Position numbers and translations under genes: made by a program | NCBI GenBank assembly: GCA_027487775.1 | Contig: JAIYCY010000020.1 | Span: 1 to 44,203, forward strand | Length of the DNA: 44,203 bases | Reading direction: 5' to 3' | DNA from: Planctomycetaceae bacterium | GTDB taxonomy: Bacteria > Planctomycetota > Phycisphaerae > Tepidisphaerales > Tepidisphaeraceae | In this document: in pieces, positions 25,053-33,789 of the stretch | Position numbering within the stretch: the first letter of the stretch is position 1 | Layout: each line of letters opens with the position of its first letter | Notes under the pieces: model-generated | Seen by the model: only the letters and a program-made list of their open reading frames with translations | What the model was told of the DNA's origin: nothing | Databases searched by the model: none

Positions 25053-25382
25053 GTGAAACTGACGCCGGAACAACGCATCCGTCTCAAGACCTACTGTATG
25101 TTTCGCCGGAAGCCGCCCACGCGATTCGATCAGCTCAAACTCATCGCGCCACAGATGGCGATGTTCGCCCTGCTGTGCACGATCGCCGCCGTGTGCACCT
25201 TCGTCGATAATCCGTTTAGTTCAGGGGTTGCGTTGGTGATGCTCGGGTTCTTCGTCGGATCGGCGGCGGCGTCGGTCACACTGGTCATGATGAACTTTCA
25301 CATGTGGCCGCTGTTGGAGCACATCACGGATTGGAAGCGTGTGGAAGAGTTGAAGCGTGAGAACGCTCTCGATGCGGAGTAA
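25053..25382 (+). CDS. small two-pass membrane protein, unknown
   Basis: 109 residues from a GTG at 25053 with AAAGGGG four to five bases upstream, one of the better ribosome sites in the window. I do not recognise a family. Two hydrophobic segments are clear: LIAPQMAMFALLCTIAAVCT (about 30-49) and GVALVMLGFFVGSAAASVTL (about 58-77). A basic N-terminus (RIRLKTYCMFRRKPP) and a charged C-terminal helix (DWKRVEELKRENALDAE) flank them, so both ends probably face the cytoplasm. It is isolated between two copies of the palindromic repeat. It could be a genuine accessory gene or a planctomycete-specific conserved protein. Confidence 0.65.
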   Translation: MKLTPEQRIRLKTYCMFRRKPPTRFDQLKLIAPQMAMFALLCTIAAVCTFVDNPFSSGVALVMLGFFVGSAAASVTLVMMNFHMWPLLEHITDWKRVEELKRENALDAE

Positions 25383-25691
25383 CCCCTCCCAAGCAGCGGA
25401 CCGAGCCCGTAGGACGCGTGCAACGCACCATCCCCGCCGCACCCCACCGCGCCGTCAATGGGCGCGCCGTCAAAGTGCGCGCCGCCCAAGGTGCATTCCA
25501 TGCACCCTACGCGACTGCAGAACCATCACCTGCGCCCGATCGACAGCGATATGCCGGAAAACCCCTCACCCCGAGCCATCCACCCACGCCCTCGCGAAAT
25601 CAAAATTCAAACTATACATTGGCCAAACGGACGCCGTCGATGTTACCCTCCCCACCGATCGGGCACCCTCCACCAGGCGCGGGACACACCA
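25383..25691. other. repeat-bearing intergenic region upstream of the DUF268 gene
   Basis: 309 bp. The first part is occupied by copy B of the palindromic repeat. The second part has an AT-rich patch for this genome, with a -10-like TATACA at 25613-25618 about 75 bases before the DUF268 ATG; no matching -35 box is visible. The DUF268 frame stays open through this region back to 25458, but that part is repeat sequence. Confidence 0.5.
25404..25517. repeat. palindromic intergenic repeat, complete copy B
   Basis: 114 bp. The left arm is AGCCCGTAGGACGCGTGCAA plus CGCACC; the right arm is GGTGCATTCCATGCACC followed by CTACGCGACTG. The right arm forms a 7-bp stem with a 3-base loop. The outer ends are inverted copies of each other (CGTAGG... 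and ...CCTACG). A short internal duplication (GGGCGCGCCGTCAAAG-like) fills the middle. Confidence 0.9.
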
Positions 25692-26459
25692 ATGGGCCTC
25701 GGCAACAAAATATCCAACGCAATGAGCACGTTCGGCATCATGCCGGGCAAGTTGGCGCTCTCGGTGCGCGGGTTGCCGCGGTTTATCCGCGATTGCCGAC
25801 GCTACGCCCGAGCCGGCAGGGCCAGCCCAATGCCCTATCGGCTACGGGCGATCAAGCCCGTCCTCTCCGACTACTACGACTCGGCCGGCACGGCCAGCGG
25901 ACACTATTTTCACCAGGACATCTGGGCCGCCCAGCAGATCTTCCGGGCCAGGCCCACCCGACACGTCGACATCGGCTCGCGCGTCGATGGATTTGCCGCA
26001 CACGTCCTGACCTTCATGAACATCGAGGTCATCGACATCCGCCCCATGGCCAGCCAGGTCCGCGGATTGTCCTTCATCCAAAGCGATGCAACCCATCTGA
26101 ACAACATTGCCGACAACAGCATCGAGTCGCTGTCGTCCTTGCATGCGATCGAGCACTTCGGGCTGGGCCGATACACCGACCCGATCGACCCGATGGCCTG
26201 CTACAAGGCCATGGCCGCCATGGCCCGCGTGCTGCAGCCCGGCGGACGACTCTATTTTGGTACGCCGGTGGGTCGACAACGGGTGGAATTCAACTCCCAA
26301 CGCATCTTCTCGCCCACCGATCTGCTCACCCGCTTCCCGGGGCTGAAACTTGCATCGTTTGCGTGTGTCAACGATGCCGGGCATTTCGATGACACGAAAC
26401 AGCCTGCCGACCTGGAAAACGCAAACTACTCCTGCGGGTTGTACGAGTTCACCAAATGA
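25692..26459 (+). CDS. DUF268 methyltransferase-like protein
   Basis: 255 residues from the ATG at 25692. It matches the DUF268 family: HVDIGSRVDGFAAHVLTF (motif I-like, about residues 93-110), VIDIRPM, SIESLSSLHAIEHFGLGRY (about 144-162), TDPIDP, then LQPGGRLYFGTPVGRQRVEF and NSQRIFSP. The fold is a Rossmann-like methyltransferase, and the family often occurs in polysaccharide or sugar-modification clusters; substrate and activity are not established. No such cluster is around it here. It lies between copies B and C of the palindromic repeat, isolated on the plus strand and convergent with purN. The open frame upstream to 25458 is repeat sequence and is rejected as coding. Confidence 0.85.
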   Translation: MGLGNKISNAMSTFGIMPGKLALSVRGLPRFIRDCRRYARAGRASPMPYRLRAIKPVLSDYYDSAGTASGHYFHQDIWAAQQIFRARPTRHVDIGSRVDGFAAHVLTFMNIEVIDIRPMASQVRGLSFIQSDATHLNNIADNSIESLSSLHAIEHFGLGRYTDPIDPMACYKAMAAMARVLQPGGRLYFGTPVGRQRVEFNSQRIFSPTDLLTRFPGLKLASFACVNDAGHFDDTKQPADLENANYSCGLYEFTK

Positions 26460-26473
26460 CAACTCAGAATTGA

Positions 26474-26605
26474 AGCCCGTAGGGTGCATGCAACGCACCA
26501 TTTTCCAACCCGTAGGGTGCGTGCAACGCACCATCCCCGCCACACCCCATCGCGCTGTCAAAGGGCGCGCCGCCCAAGGTGCATTGCATGCACCCTACGC
26601 GACTG
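26474..26605. repeat. palindromic intergenic repeat, copy C with doubled left arm
   Basis: 132 bp between convergent DUF268 and purN genes. Two left arms (CGTAGGGTGCATGCAACGCA at 26478 and CGTAGGGTGCGTGCAACGCA at 26511) precede one right arm (GGTGCATTGCATGCACC at 26578-26594, then CTACGCGACTG). The second left arm is a perfect 7-bp stem with loop GCA. The right end contains the purN stop codon. Confidence 0.92.
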
Positions 26606-27284
26606 GCCGGTGTGTGACTCGGCGGGCGTGGACGGTCAGGCGGCCGGACTGGTGGAGGCGGATCGCTTCGGGGTAGGCGCGGCACTCGACGGCGAAAACG
26701 CGGGCGGCCAGCGACTCGGGCGTGTCGCTATCAAACACCGGGCAGGTCTGCTGCAGAATGATCGGGCCGTTGTCGTAGGCATCATCTACATAATGCACCG
26801 TGCAGCCGCTCACTCGACACCCATGCTCGATCACCGCGCGATGCACGTGCAGACCATACATCCCGCGACCACCAAAGCTGGGCAGAAGTGCGGGGTGAAT
26901 GTTCATCACACGACCGCCCCACCGCTCGGGAATCTTTAAGAGCACCAGCCAGCCGGCACAACAGACCAAATCCGCGCCGTCGCACAACTTGAAGATGGTT
27001 TCTGAGAAGGAAACGACATCGGCATGATCGCGCTGGCGGACGACGTGATATGGAATGCCGGCACGCGCGGCGTGAACTTCAGCGCCGAGGCCCGCCCGCG
27101 ACGCGACGACCACGCGGATGCGGGCATGCAGCGATCCGTCGGCGATGCGCGAAATGAGATTGGCCAGCGTCGTCCCCCCGCCCGATACCAGCACGGCAAG
27201 CTCGATGGGACCACTGCTCGGACGATCCGACGGGCGCGAGGTTTGTATTGAAGATGCAATCGACGATGCGGGTGTTTGGCTCAT
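26595..27284 (-). CDS. purN: phosphoribosylglycinamide formyltransferase
   Basis: 229 residues, third step of purine synthesis: transfers formyl from 10-formyl-tetrahydrofolate to GAR. The first 27 residues are a Ser/Thr-rich extension; the enzyme begins IELAVLVSGGGTTLANLI. The catalytic set is present: Asn and His in MNIHPALLPSFGGRGMYG and Asp in VDDAYDNGPIILQ, with CTVHYV between. Its ATG overlaps the ileS stop (ATGA at 27281-27284), so the two are translated from one message. The last codons (Val-Ala) and the TAG stop are supplied by the right end of palindromic repeat copy C, so the native C-terminus was probably altered when the repeat arrived. No other purine gene is near. Confidence 0.95.
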   Translation of the reverse strand: MSQTPASSIASSIQTSRPSDRPSSGPIELAVLVSGGGTTLANLISRIADGSLHARIRVVVASRAGLGAEVHAARAGIPYHVVRQRDHADVVSFSETIFKLCDGADLVCCAGWLVLLKIPERWGGRVMNIHPALLPSFGGRGMYGLHVHRAVIEHGCRVSGCTVHYVDDAYDNGPIILQQTCPVFDSDTPESLAARVFAVECRAYPEAIRLHQSGRLTVHARRVTHRPVA

Positions 27285-30214
27285 GCGGCTCCCGCGTTGC
27301 GAGCCAGCGCGACGGCCTGTGCGTCGCGCGATGACAGATCGGGGTAGCGAGGATCAGAACCGACGTCGGGACGGCGTTTCCAACTTCGTGCGCAGGCGGG
27401 CGTGTCGGGGCGACGGTCGAAGACACTGACGCGCGAGGATTGATCGGCTGAGGCTTCGATGCGGTGATGGCCGGCGCCGACGATGTCTTCGAGATCGACG
27501 CCCATCGAGCGGAACATCTCGATCGATGCGGACGGAAGGTGATAGACGACCTCGGCATCGAGGGCTTTGTTCAGGCCGACGTCCTTCTTGAGCCGATCAA
27601 GCTGCAGCAGCGCCTCGTCGCGCAGGCGCATGAGCTCGGCGTAGGTGGCATCGTGGGCGGACGAATGCTGGGGCGCGGCGGGGAGTTGAGCGAGATGAAC
27701 GCAGTCGAGATCGGCCTCGCCGGGCGGTTTGGATTTGAGGTGTTCCCACGCTTCGTCGGCGGTGAAGACGCACATGGGTGCGAGCAGTTTCATCAGCGCG
27801 ACAGCGCACTGGTGCATGACGAATTGAGCGCGCCGGCGCAGCGGGCTGCCGGGGGATTCGCAGTAGAGGCGATCCTTCATGGCGTTGCCGTAGACGCTGC
27901 TGATCTGGACGTTGCAGAAATCGTGAAGGAGCTTGAAGGCGATGTGGAACTTGTAGGCGTCGTAGGCGCCGGTGACGTCGCGCACGAGCGCGGCAAGCTC
28001 GCCGAGCATCCAGTCGTCGAGCGAGGGTGCGGGGATGGTGATGGGAGCGGATGCCTCGAAGTCGTCGATATTGGAGAGGAGGTAGCGGATGGTGTTGCGG
28101 ATCTTGCGATACTTGTCGCCGAAGGCGCTGATGAGCTGCGGGCTGGCGGGCATGTCGCCCTGATAGTCGAGGCTGGCGACGTAGAGGCGAAGCAGATCCG
28201 CGCCGTGGCGATCGACTTCCTGCATGGCGGTGACGTATTCCTTGTCGCTCTTGCTGACCTTGGTGCCGTCGGGTTTGACGATGAACCCGTGCGTGAGCAC
28301 CGCCCGGTACGGCGCGTGGCCATTGACAGCGAGGCTGGGCAGCAGGCTGAGCTGAAACCATCCGCGATGCTGATCTGAACCTTCGAGATAGAGATCGACG
28401 GGCGCGTGGCCGAGCTGATCGGATCGCTGTTCGACGACGCCGAACCAGCTGTTGCCGCTTTCGAACCAGACGTCGAAGGTCTCGGTGCCTTTGCGAAGCG
28501 TGGCGCGATCGAATCCATCCGGCAGCGCGACACCATCGAGAAGCTCATCGACGGTGAGGTTGAACCACGCGTCCGAGCCGACGCGAGCGAAGTGGCGCGA
28601 CACCGCACGGATGACGCCGGCATCGAGCAGCGGACGATCGTCGGCGGAGTAGAAGATCGGCATGGGCAGGCCCCAGGCACGCTGGCGCGAGAGGACCCAG
28701 TCGGGGCGCGATTCGAGCATGCCACGAAGCCGTGCGCGGCCCCAGTCGGGATGGAAGGTGATCTCGTTGTCGATGGCCTTGAGCGCGCGAGCGCGGATCG
28801 AGGCTTCTTGATCTGATGACGATGCGCCGGCGCTAAAGGGCTTGTCGAATTGGGGATGGGCGACAAAGGATTTGTCGACGCTGACGAACCATTGCTGTGT
28901 GGCGCGGTAGATCGTCGGCTTTTTCGAGCGGGCGTCGTGCGGATAACTGTGGGGATATTTTTCGTCGACGAAGAGGGATGACGTTTCGCGCAGCTTGTCG
29001 ATGATGACGGGGTTGGCCTGCCAGACGTTGAGGCCGGTGAGCCAGTTGGGGACAGTGCTGTCGAAGCGGCCATGGGCGAGGACGGGGCAGTAGACATCAA
29101 GTCCGTAGCGGCGACCGGTTTGGTAGTCCTCGTCGCCGTGCCCGGGGGCGGTGTGAACCAGGCCCGTGCCGTCGGTCGTCGTGACGTAGTCGGCCAGCAC
29201 CACCTTTCCGATGCGATCGATGAAGGGATGCGCGTATTCGAGACCTTCGAGATCGCGTCCTTTGACGGTCTTGAGAAGATTCGTCGTCCGCGATGCTGAC
29301 GGACGCTTGGCGAGAACTTTTTCAACAAGCTCGGATGCGAGGATGAGGACGGTGGAGTTGCCCTCTTCTTCGACGTGCAGAAGCGCGTAGTCGACATCGG
29401 GCCCGGCCGCGATGGCGAGATTGGCCGGGAGCGTCCAGGGTGTGGTGGTCCAGATGAGGAATTTGACGTCCGCGCGGAGGCGAATGTCGAGTCGGGCCTT
29501 GAGCGCGCCGGGATTGGCGGCGGTGAAGGCGACATAGACGCTGGTGTCGACAACGTCCTTGTACTCAAGATCCGCCTCGGCGAGGGCGGTCTGGTTTTCG
29601 ATGCTCCAGTTGACGGGCTTGAGCTGACGATAGACCAGACCTCGTTCGACGATGCGGGCGAAGACCTCGAGGGTGGAGGCCTCATACGCGGGCGCCATCG
29701 TGCGATAAGGATTGGACCAATCGCCGAGCACGCCGACGCGCTGGAACTGGTCGGCCTGTTTTTCGACGTAGCTCTGGGCGTACTCGAAGCACTGCTTGCG
29801 GATGTCTGCGACGGGTGTGTCGCGCCACTTCGGGCCGATCTGCTCCTGTATTCTGTGTTCGATGGGCAGGCCGTGGCAGTCCCAGCCGGGGACGTAGGGG
29901 CATTTGAAACCGGCCATCGATTTGTAGCGGAGGACGATGTCCTTAAGCGTCTTGTTGACGACGTGCCCGATGTGGATGTCGCCATTGGCAAAGGGCGGGC
30001 CGTCGTGAAGGATGAAGGGCTTGGCGTCGCGGCGCTTGTCCATGAGGCGTGTGTAGAGGTTCGACGCCTTCCATTTCGCGAGTCGCGCGGGCTCGCTCTT
30101 GACGAGGTCGGCCTTCATGGGGAAATCGGTGGCGGGCAGATTGAGCGTCGCCTTGTAGTTGGCGGCCTCGTCTTTGGCGGCTGGGTCTTTAGCTGTGGGT
30201 GAATCTTGGCTCAT
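27281..30214 (-). CDS. ileS: isoleucyl-tRNA synthetase with degenerate zinc finger
   Basis: 977 residues, class I synthetase charging tRNA-Ile. HIGH is present at residues 81-84 (GDIHIGHVVNKTLKD), KVSKS at 652-656, and the editing domain is intact with TTTPWTLPANLAI and HTAPGHGDEDYQTG. The anticodon-binding region follows (LPAPSLDDW-like helices, then DEAWEHLK). The C-terminal zinc finger, normally C-x-R-C-W and L-C-x-R-C, is changed: residues 940-945 read ACARSW and 960-964 LSSRD, so only Cys941 of four ligands is left, although the spacer DVGSDPRYPDL is well kept. The gene lies after a terminator that follows the DUF2959 gene and is coupled to purN. No T-box leader is visible upstream. Confidence 0.97.
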   Translation of the reverse strand: MSQDSPTAKDPAAKDEAANYKATLNLPATDFPMKADLVKSEPARLAKWKASNLYTRLMDKRRDAKPFILHDGPPFANGDIHIGHVVNKTLKDIVLRYKSMAGFKCPYVPGWDCHGLPIEHRIQEQIGPKWRDTPVADIRKQCFEYAQSYVEKQADQFQRVGVLGDWSNPYRTMAPAYEASTLEVFARIVERGLVYRQLKPVNWSIENQTALAEADLEYKDVVDTSVYVAFTAANPGALKARLDIRLRADVKFLIWTTTPWTLPANLAIAAGPDVDYALLHVEEEGNSTVLILASELVEKVLAKRPSASRTTNLLKTVKGRDLEGLEYAHPFIDRIGKVVLADYVTTTDGTGLVHTAPGHGDEDYQTGRRYGLDVYCPVLAHGRFDSTVPNWLTGLNVWQANPVIIDKLRETSSLFVDEKYPHSYPHDARSKKPTIYRATQQWFVSVDKSFVAHPQFDKPFSAGASSSDQEASIRARALKAIDNEITFHPDWGRARLRGMLESRPDWVLSRQRAWGLPMPIFYSADDRPLLDAGVIRAVSRHFARVGSDAWFNLTVDELLDGVALPDGFDRATLRKGTETFDVWFESGNSWFGVVEQRSDQLGHAPVDLYLEGSDQHRGWFQLSLLPSLAVNGHAPYRAVLTHGFIVKPDGTKVSKSDKEYVTAMQEVDRHGADLLRLYVASLDYQGDMPASPQLISAFGDKYRKIRNTIRYLLSNIDDFEASAPITIPAPSLDDWMLGELAALVRDVTGAYDAYKFHIAFKLLHDFCNVQISSVYGNAMKDRLYCESPGSPLRRRAQFVMHQCAVALMKLLAPMCVFTADEAWEHLKSKPPGEADLDCVHLAQLPAAPQHSSAHDATYAELMRLRDEALLQLDRLKKDVGLNKALDAEVVYHLPSASIEMFRSMGVDLEDIVGAGHHRIEASADQSSRVSVFDRRPDTPACARSWKRRPDVGSDPRYPDLSSRDAQAVALARNAGAA

Positions 30215-30265
30215 GGGATTGGCTTTTTACTGAGTGAGTGAACGGGTTCGGGGAAGATATAGAAA

Positions 30266-30309
30266 GACGCCCCCCCTGTCAGGTGAGCGTGCCGACAGGC
30301 GAGGGCGTC
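30266..30309 (-). terminator. intrinsic terminator after the DUF2959 lipoprotein gene
   Basis: Read on the minus strand: GACGCCC, TCG, CCTGTC, a loop, GACAGG, then GGGCGTC, giving an outer 7-bp and an inner 6-bp stem, followed at once by TTTCTATAT. It lies about 75 bases after the lipoprotein stop and about 50 bases before the ileS start, so it separates the two units. Confidence 0.72.
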
Positions 30310-30382
30310 GTAGCGATCGACCGGATTCCCTCGTCCGCCTGCCCGTCCTCTGGACCGGATGGGGCGACCGGGGAGGCGGGGA

Positions 30383-31042
30383 TTACTTTTTGCCGAGGCT
30401 GGCAATGAACTCATCTGCTTCGGCGATCGAAGCGTCCATGTCCGCGATCAGGCTCTGGACGTCGCGATCGATCTCGACGGCCGTGCCCTGCAAGCTGCTG
30501 ATGGCCTGGGCGTTGAGATTGGCCTTGAGGAACAGGACTTGGTCGTTGAAAGCGGTCAGCACCGGCGGCATCTTGGCTTCGCTGCGACGCATGGTGGCGA
30601 TCAGGTCGGCGTAGCGGCCCTTGGTGTCGGCGAGGAGTTGCTGGCTCTTGCCCTTCAGATCGGGGTTGCTCATTTGGGCGATTTCGCCTTCCCATTCGCG
30701 GAAAAGGTCGGCACTGACGGTTTCCACGCTGTTGATGCGGGCGGTGACTTTTTCTGCCCGGCTCTTGCAGGCGTCATAGGCGCTCTTGAGCTTGTTGTAC
30801 TTGGACTCAAGCGCCCCTCCGTCCGCGCCGGTAATCTCCTGGAACCGCTGGAGCGTGGTCTTGAATTCTTCCTTGGCATCGTTCTGGGCATCGCGAGCCT
30901 CTTCCACGCGTTCGACGAAGATGTCGCGTTTTTCGTAGCCGAACTGTTCCCAGAATCCGTAGTAAGCACTCTTGCCCGCCCCACAACCGGGGGCGGAGAC
31001 GACGAGTGTAGCCAGGATGACGGAAGTCAGAAGTCGCTTCAT
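30383..31042 (-). CDS. DUF2959 family lipoprotein
   Basis: 219 residues. Signal MKRLLTSVILATLVVSAPGC with Cys20 as the likely lipidated residue. The mature part is almost all helical and charged, consistent with a long coiled coil. The family marks are YYGFWEQFGYEKRDIFVERV and EEARDAQNDAKEEFKTTLQR directly after the signal, which is the conserved DUF2959 opening, and a length close to 200 residues. No function is established for the family. The protein is probably held at the outer or inner membrane with its helices in the periplasm. It is divergent from pilM (302 bp gap), and a strong terminator follows it, so it is probably a one-gene unit. Confidence 0.88.
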   Translation of the reverse strand: MKRLLTSVILATLVVSAPGCGAGKSAYYGFWEQFGYEKRDIFVERVEEARDAQNDAKEEFKTTLQRFQEITGADGGALESKYNKLKSAYDACKSRAEKVTARINSVETVSADLFREWEGEIAQMSNPDLKGKSQQLLADTKGRYADLIATMRRSEAKMPPVLTAFNDQVLFLKANLNAQAISSLQGTAVEIDRDVQSLIADMDASIAEADEFIASLGKK

Positions 31043-31344
31043 AGGCCGAATAGATTATCAGATGACACGCAACCGACAACTGTCCGGGGTCGGAAGTCGA
31101 CAGGGCTGTCTGCATTCAGACGCGTTTCCATGAAAGCCTGTGCCTAGCGCGGGTTGGGATTGAAGCATTCGCCGCTTGCGGGTACACCACAAGACTCGAC
31201 GGCCCTTGGTCGCGCTACGCTCGGATCGTTTACCCTGCGTTGCAAAGCCCTCGATCGTCGAGATGGACAGATTTGCTCAACCACGCTTGACGTTGCGAAA
31301 TCACTTTTGCGTCAGGCGACTTGCGACAGCACCGAGGAGTCCGC
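31043..31344. other. divergent intergenic region, lipoprotein / pilM
   Basis: 302 bp. On the minus strand, GATAAT lies about 13 bases before the lipoprotein ATG, a possible -10. On the plus strand, TTGACG at 31287-31292 resembles a -35 box but has no -10 at the right distance. GAGGAG at 31334-31339 is the pilM ribosome site. I see no gene in it. Confidence 0.45.
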
Positions 31345-33621
31345 ATGGCCAGCCCGCGTACCGCTTGGGGAATCGACATCGGCAACCGCGCCTTGAAGGC
31401 CGTCAAGCTCGTCCGATCGGGCGACGGCGTTCGTGTGGACGATTTCGAATTCATCGAACACGAAACCATCCTCTCCCAAGCCGGAGATAATCGCGACGAA
31501 CTGATCAAAAAGTCGATCGCGGAATTCATGGTCCGCAAGGGCACGCGCGGCAGTGCGGTCGCCATCGGTGTGAGCGGTCAGACCAGCTTCGCACGCTTCA
31601 TCAAGCTTCCGCCCGTCGAGCCCAAGCGCATTCCTGAAATCGTCCGCTTCGAAGCCATTCAGCAGATCCCATTCCCGCTCGAAGATGTCGAATGGTCATA
31701 TCAGCTCTTTAACAAGCCGGATGATCCTGAAGTCGAAGTCGGCATCTTTGCGATGCGTAAAGAGCTGGTCAACGCACAGGTCAAGCTCTACACCGACGTC
31801 AACCTCGACGTGCAGGCGGTACAAACACTGCCGCTCGCGGTCTATAACGCGGTGCAATTCGACAACCGGCTCGGCGAGACGGTCGCGATGATCATCGATG
31901 TCGGCGCGGAAACCACCGACCTCATCATCGGCAACGATCACAGCATCTGGCACCGTTCGATCCCCATCGGCGGAAATAATTTCACCGAGGTGCTGACCAA
32001 GGCCTTCAAGATCACCACCGCAAAGGCGGAAGAGCTGAAGCGTGACGCGCAGTCAAGCAAATACATGCGTCAGATCTTCAGCGCCATGAGACCGGTTTTT
32101 GCCGACCTCGTCGCGGAGATTCAACGCTCGGTCGGCTTCTACGGTTCGGTGAATCGCGGAAGCAAAATCGAGAAAATCATCGCGCTCGGTGGAACCTTCC
32201 GGCTTCCGGCACTCCCGAAATACCTCGAACAGAATCTGCAACTCCCGGTCGAGCGACCCGACACCTTCGCGGCCGGCATGCCCGCCGACACCAAGGTTGC
32301 CGCCGCGATGACGGAAAACATCCTGAGCCTCCACGGCGCCTACGGCCTCGCGCTGCAGGCGATGGAAGAAGCCAAGATCACCTCCAGCCTTCTCCCGGCC
32401 TCGATCCGACGCGAGAAGATGTGGAAGGAAAAGACCAAGTGGTTCGCCACCGCTGCCGCACTGGTCGGCGTGGGCGCACTCGTCGGATTCGGTCGCTACT
32501 TCCTCGAAGACATCAGCTACAGCCGCAACCAGGGCGTACGCGACGAAAACGCCCGCGTCCTCTCCGAAGCCCAAACCCGGGCCAGCGACTACAACAACAT
32601 CGCCGGCGGAGGCGCGGATGATCGCGCCCGCATCGCCAACCTCCGGGCCCTCAACGAAGGCGCAGCCCTCTGGTCGGACATCCTCATCGATATCGCCAAA
32701 GCACTGCCCACGCCCTCGCCCGCACTCGCCAAGGCACTCGAAGCCGGCGACGCCGACGCGATCAAGGCGCTGCCACGCGGACAACGTCAGCTCTTCCGCA
32801 TCGAACAGCTTCGAAGCGAGTACGTCACTGATATCAACGACGCCGGTCAATACGCCGCAGCCCTCGGTCGACTCAACGCCGGAACCAGCAGCCCCATGCC
32901 CGGCATGCCCTCCAGCCCGGGCGGGTCTTTCACCCCCGGTGGCCCCGCGTTCACGGGTGAATTCAACGAGTTCGGCCCGGCCATGGGAGTGCCTCAACCC
33001 TCCGAAGCACCCGTCGAAGGCGTCATCGGAACCCAGCAACGCGGCTTCGTCGTCTCCATGCGACTCATCACGCCTTACGAACAGGCAGAAGAATTCGCAG
33101 ACAATCAAATCAAGGCCGCGCTCGCCTCCATCATGCCGACCGAAGCAAGGCCAAAACTCCGCTATCGCGTCGAACGCGTTGAAGTCCTCCAATCTCTACG
33201 CATCGAGCAAGACGCCAGTTACCGCGCACGACTCATCGCAGATCACGCCGCCAGAATCGCCGCCGAATCCAGTCTTACCGGCGACGGCAGCCAACCCCAG
33301 CAAGGCGGCGGCTGGCAGGGCGGTGCTGCAGGCAGCGAGTTCGACCCCTTCAACCCAGGTCGAAGCGAATTCGGACCCGGTTTCAGCCCAGAATTCAACC
33401 CCAACCCACAGCCCAACGACCCTGCACTCACACAGGAAGAAGCCGTACGAGCTGCACTACAAGACCCAATCACCGGCGAAGACCAAAGCCAGGACTTCAT
33501 CATCGATCTGGTCTTCCGAATCGCCATCGATCCCCCTGCCTTCACCCCGCCCATGCCCGCCGAAGGCACAGGCGAATCCACCGAAGGCACGGGCGAATCC
33601 ACCGAAGGCAACCCGCAATAA
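31345..33621 (+). CDS. pilM: PilM-like actin-fold protein with fused membrane C-terminal part
   Basis: 758 residues from the ATG at 31345, with GAGGAG five bases upstream. Residues 1-345 are a type IV pilus assembly ATPase-fold protein of the PilM/FtsA class: WGIDIGNRALKAVKLVRSGD, FEAIQQIPFPLEDVEWSYQL, MIIDVGAETTDLII and IIALGGTFRLPALPKYLEQN. Classical PilM is about 350 residues and cytoplasmic. Here a membrane segment (about 366-387) is followed by a long part with a coiled region and Pro/Gly-rich stretches, ending in repeats of Gly-Thr-Gly-Glu-Ser-Thr-Glu (a 21-bp DNA repeat). This looks like a fusion of PilM with a PilN-like membrane protein, so it may hold both roles in one chain. Two membrane-anchored genes follow on the same strand. 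Confidence 0.88.
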   Translation: MASPRTAWGIDIGNRALKAVKLVRSGDGVRVDDFEFIEHETILSQAGDNRDELIKKSIAEFMVRKGTRGSAVAIGVSGQTSFARFIKLPPVEPKRIPEIVRFEAIQQIPFPLEDVEWSYQLFNKPDDPEVEVGIFAMRKELVNAQVKLYTDVNLDVQAVQTLPLAVYNAVQFDNRLGETVAMIIDVGAETTDLIIGNDHSIWHRSIPIGGNNFTEVLTKAFKITTAKAEELKRDAQSSKYMRQIFSAMRPVFADLVAEIQRSVGFYGSVNRGSKIEKIIALGGTFRLPALPKYLEQNLQLPVERPDTFAAGMPADTKVAAAMTENILSLHGAYGLALQAMEEAKITSSLLPASIRREKMWKEKTKWFATAAALVGVGALVGFGRYFLEDISYSRNQGVRDENARVLSEAQTRASDYNNIAGGGADDRARIANLRALNEGAALWSDILIDIAKALPTPSPALAKALEAGDADAIKALPRGQRQLFRIEQLRSEYVTDINDAGQYAAALGRLNAGTSSPMPGMPSSPGGSFTPGGPAFTGEFNEFGPAMGVPQPSEAPVEGVIGTQQRGFVVSMRLITPYEQAEEFADNQIKAALASIMPTEARPKLRYRVERVEVLQSLRIEQDASYRARLIADHAARIAAESSLTGDGSQPQQGGGWQGGAAGSEFDPFNPGRSEFGPGFSPEFNPNPQPNDPALTQEEAVRAALQDPITGEDQSQDFIIDLVFRIAIDPPAFTPPMPAEGTGESTEGTGESTEGNPQ

Positions 33622-33789
33622 ATCGGATTCACAAGGACTGACTCGTAACCATCAACGCCGTTCGATTCCCTTAAACTCGACCCAACACCACGCACAAGAA
33701 CTATTCGATCGAAAAAAACGTCTCAATCAATCGAACCGGCCACTGATTAAGTCACTGACGCATCGCAACGACCCCGAACCCGACCTGCC

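Noticed and set aside
25458..25691. Upstream extension of the DUF268 frame
   Set aside because: It is encoded by repeat copy B and the region after it; the family match begins after ATG 25692.
30215..30382. T-box or other leader regulating ileS
   Set aside because: The hairpin followed by TTTCT fits a terminator of the preceding lipoprotein gene, and no T-box sequence or specifier stem is visible.
31154..31396. Open frame of 80 codons upstream of pilM
   Set aside because: It runs into pilM in another frame, has no ribosome site and no recognisable features.
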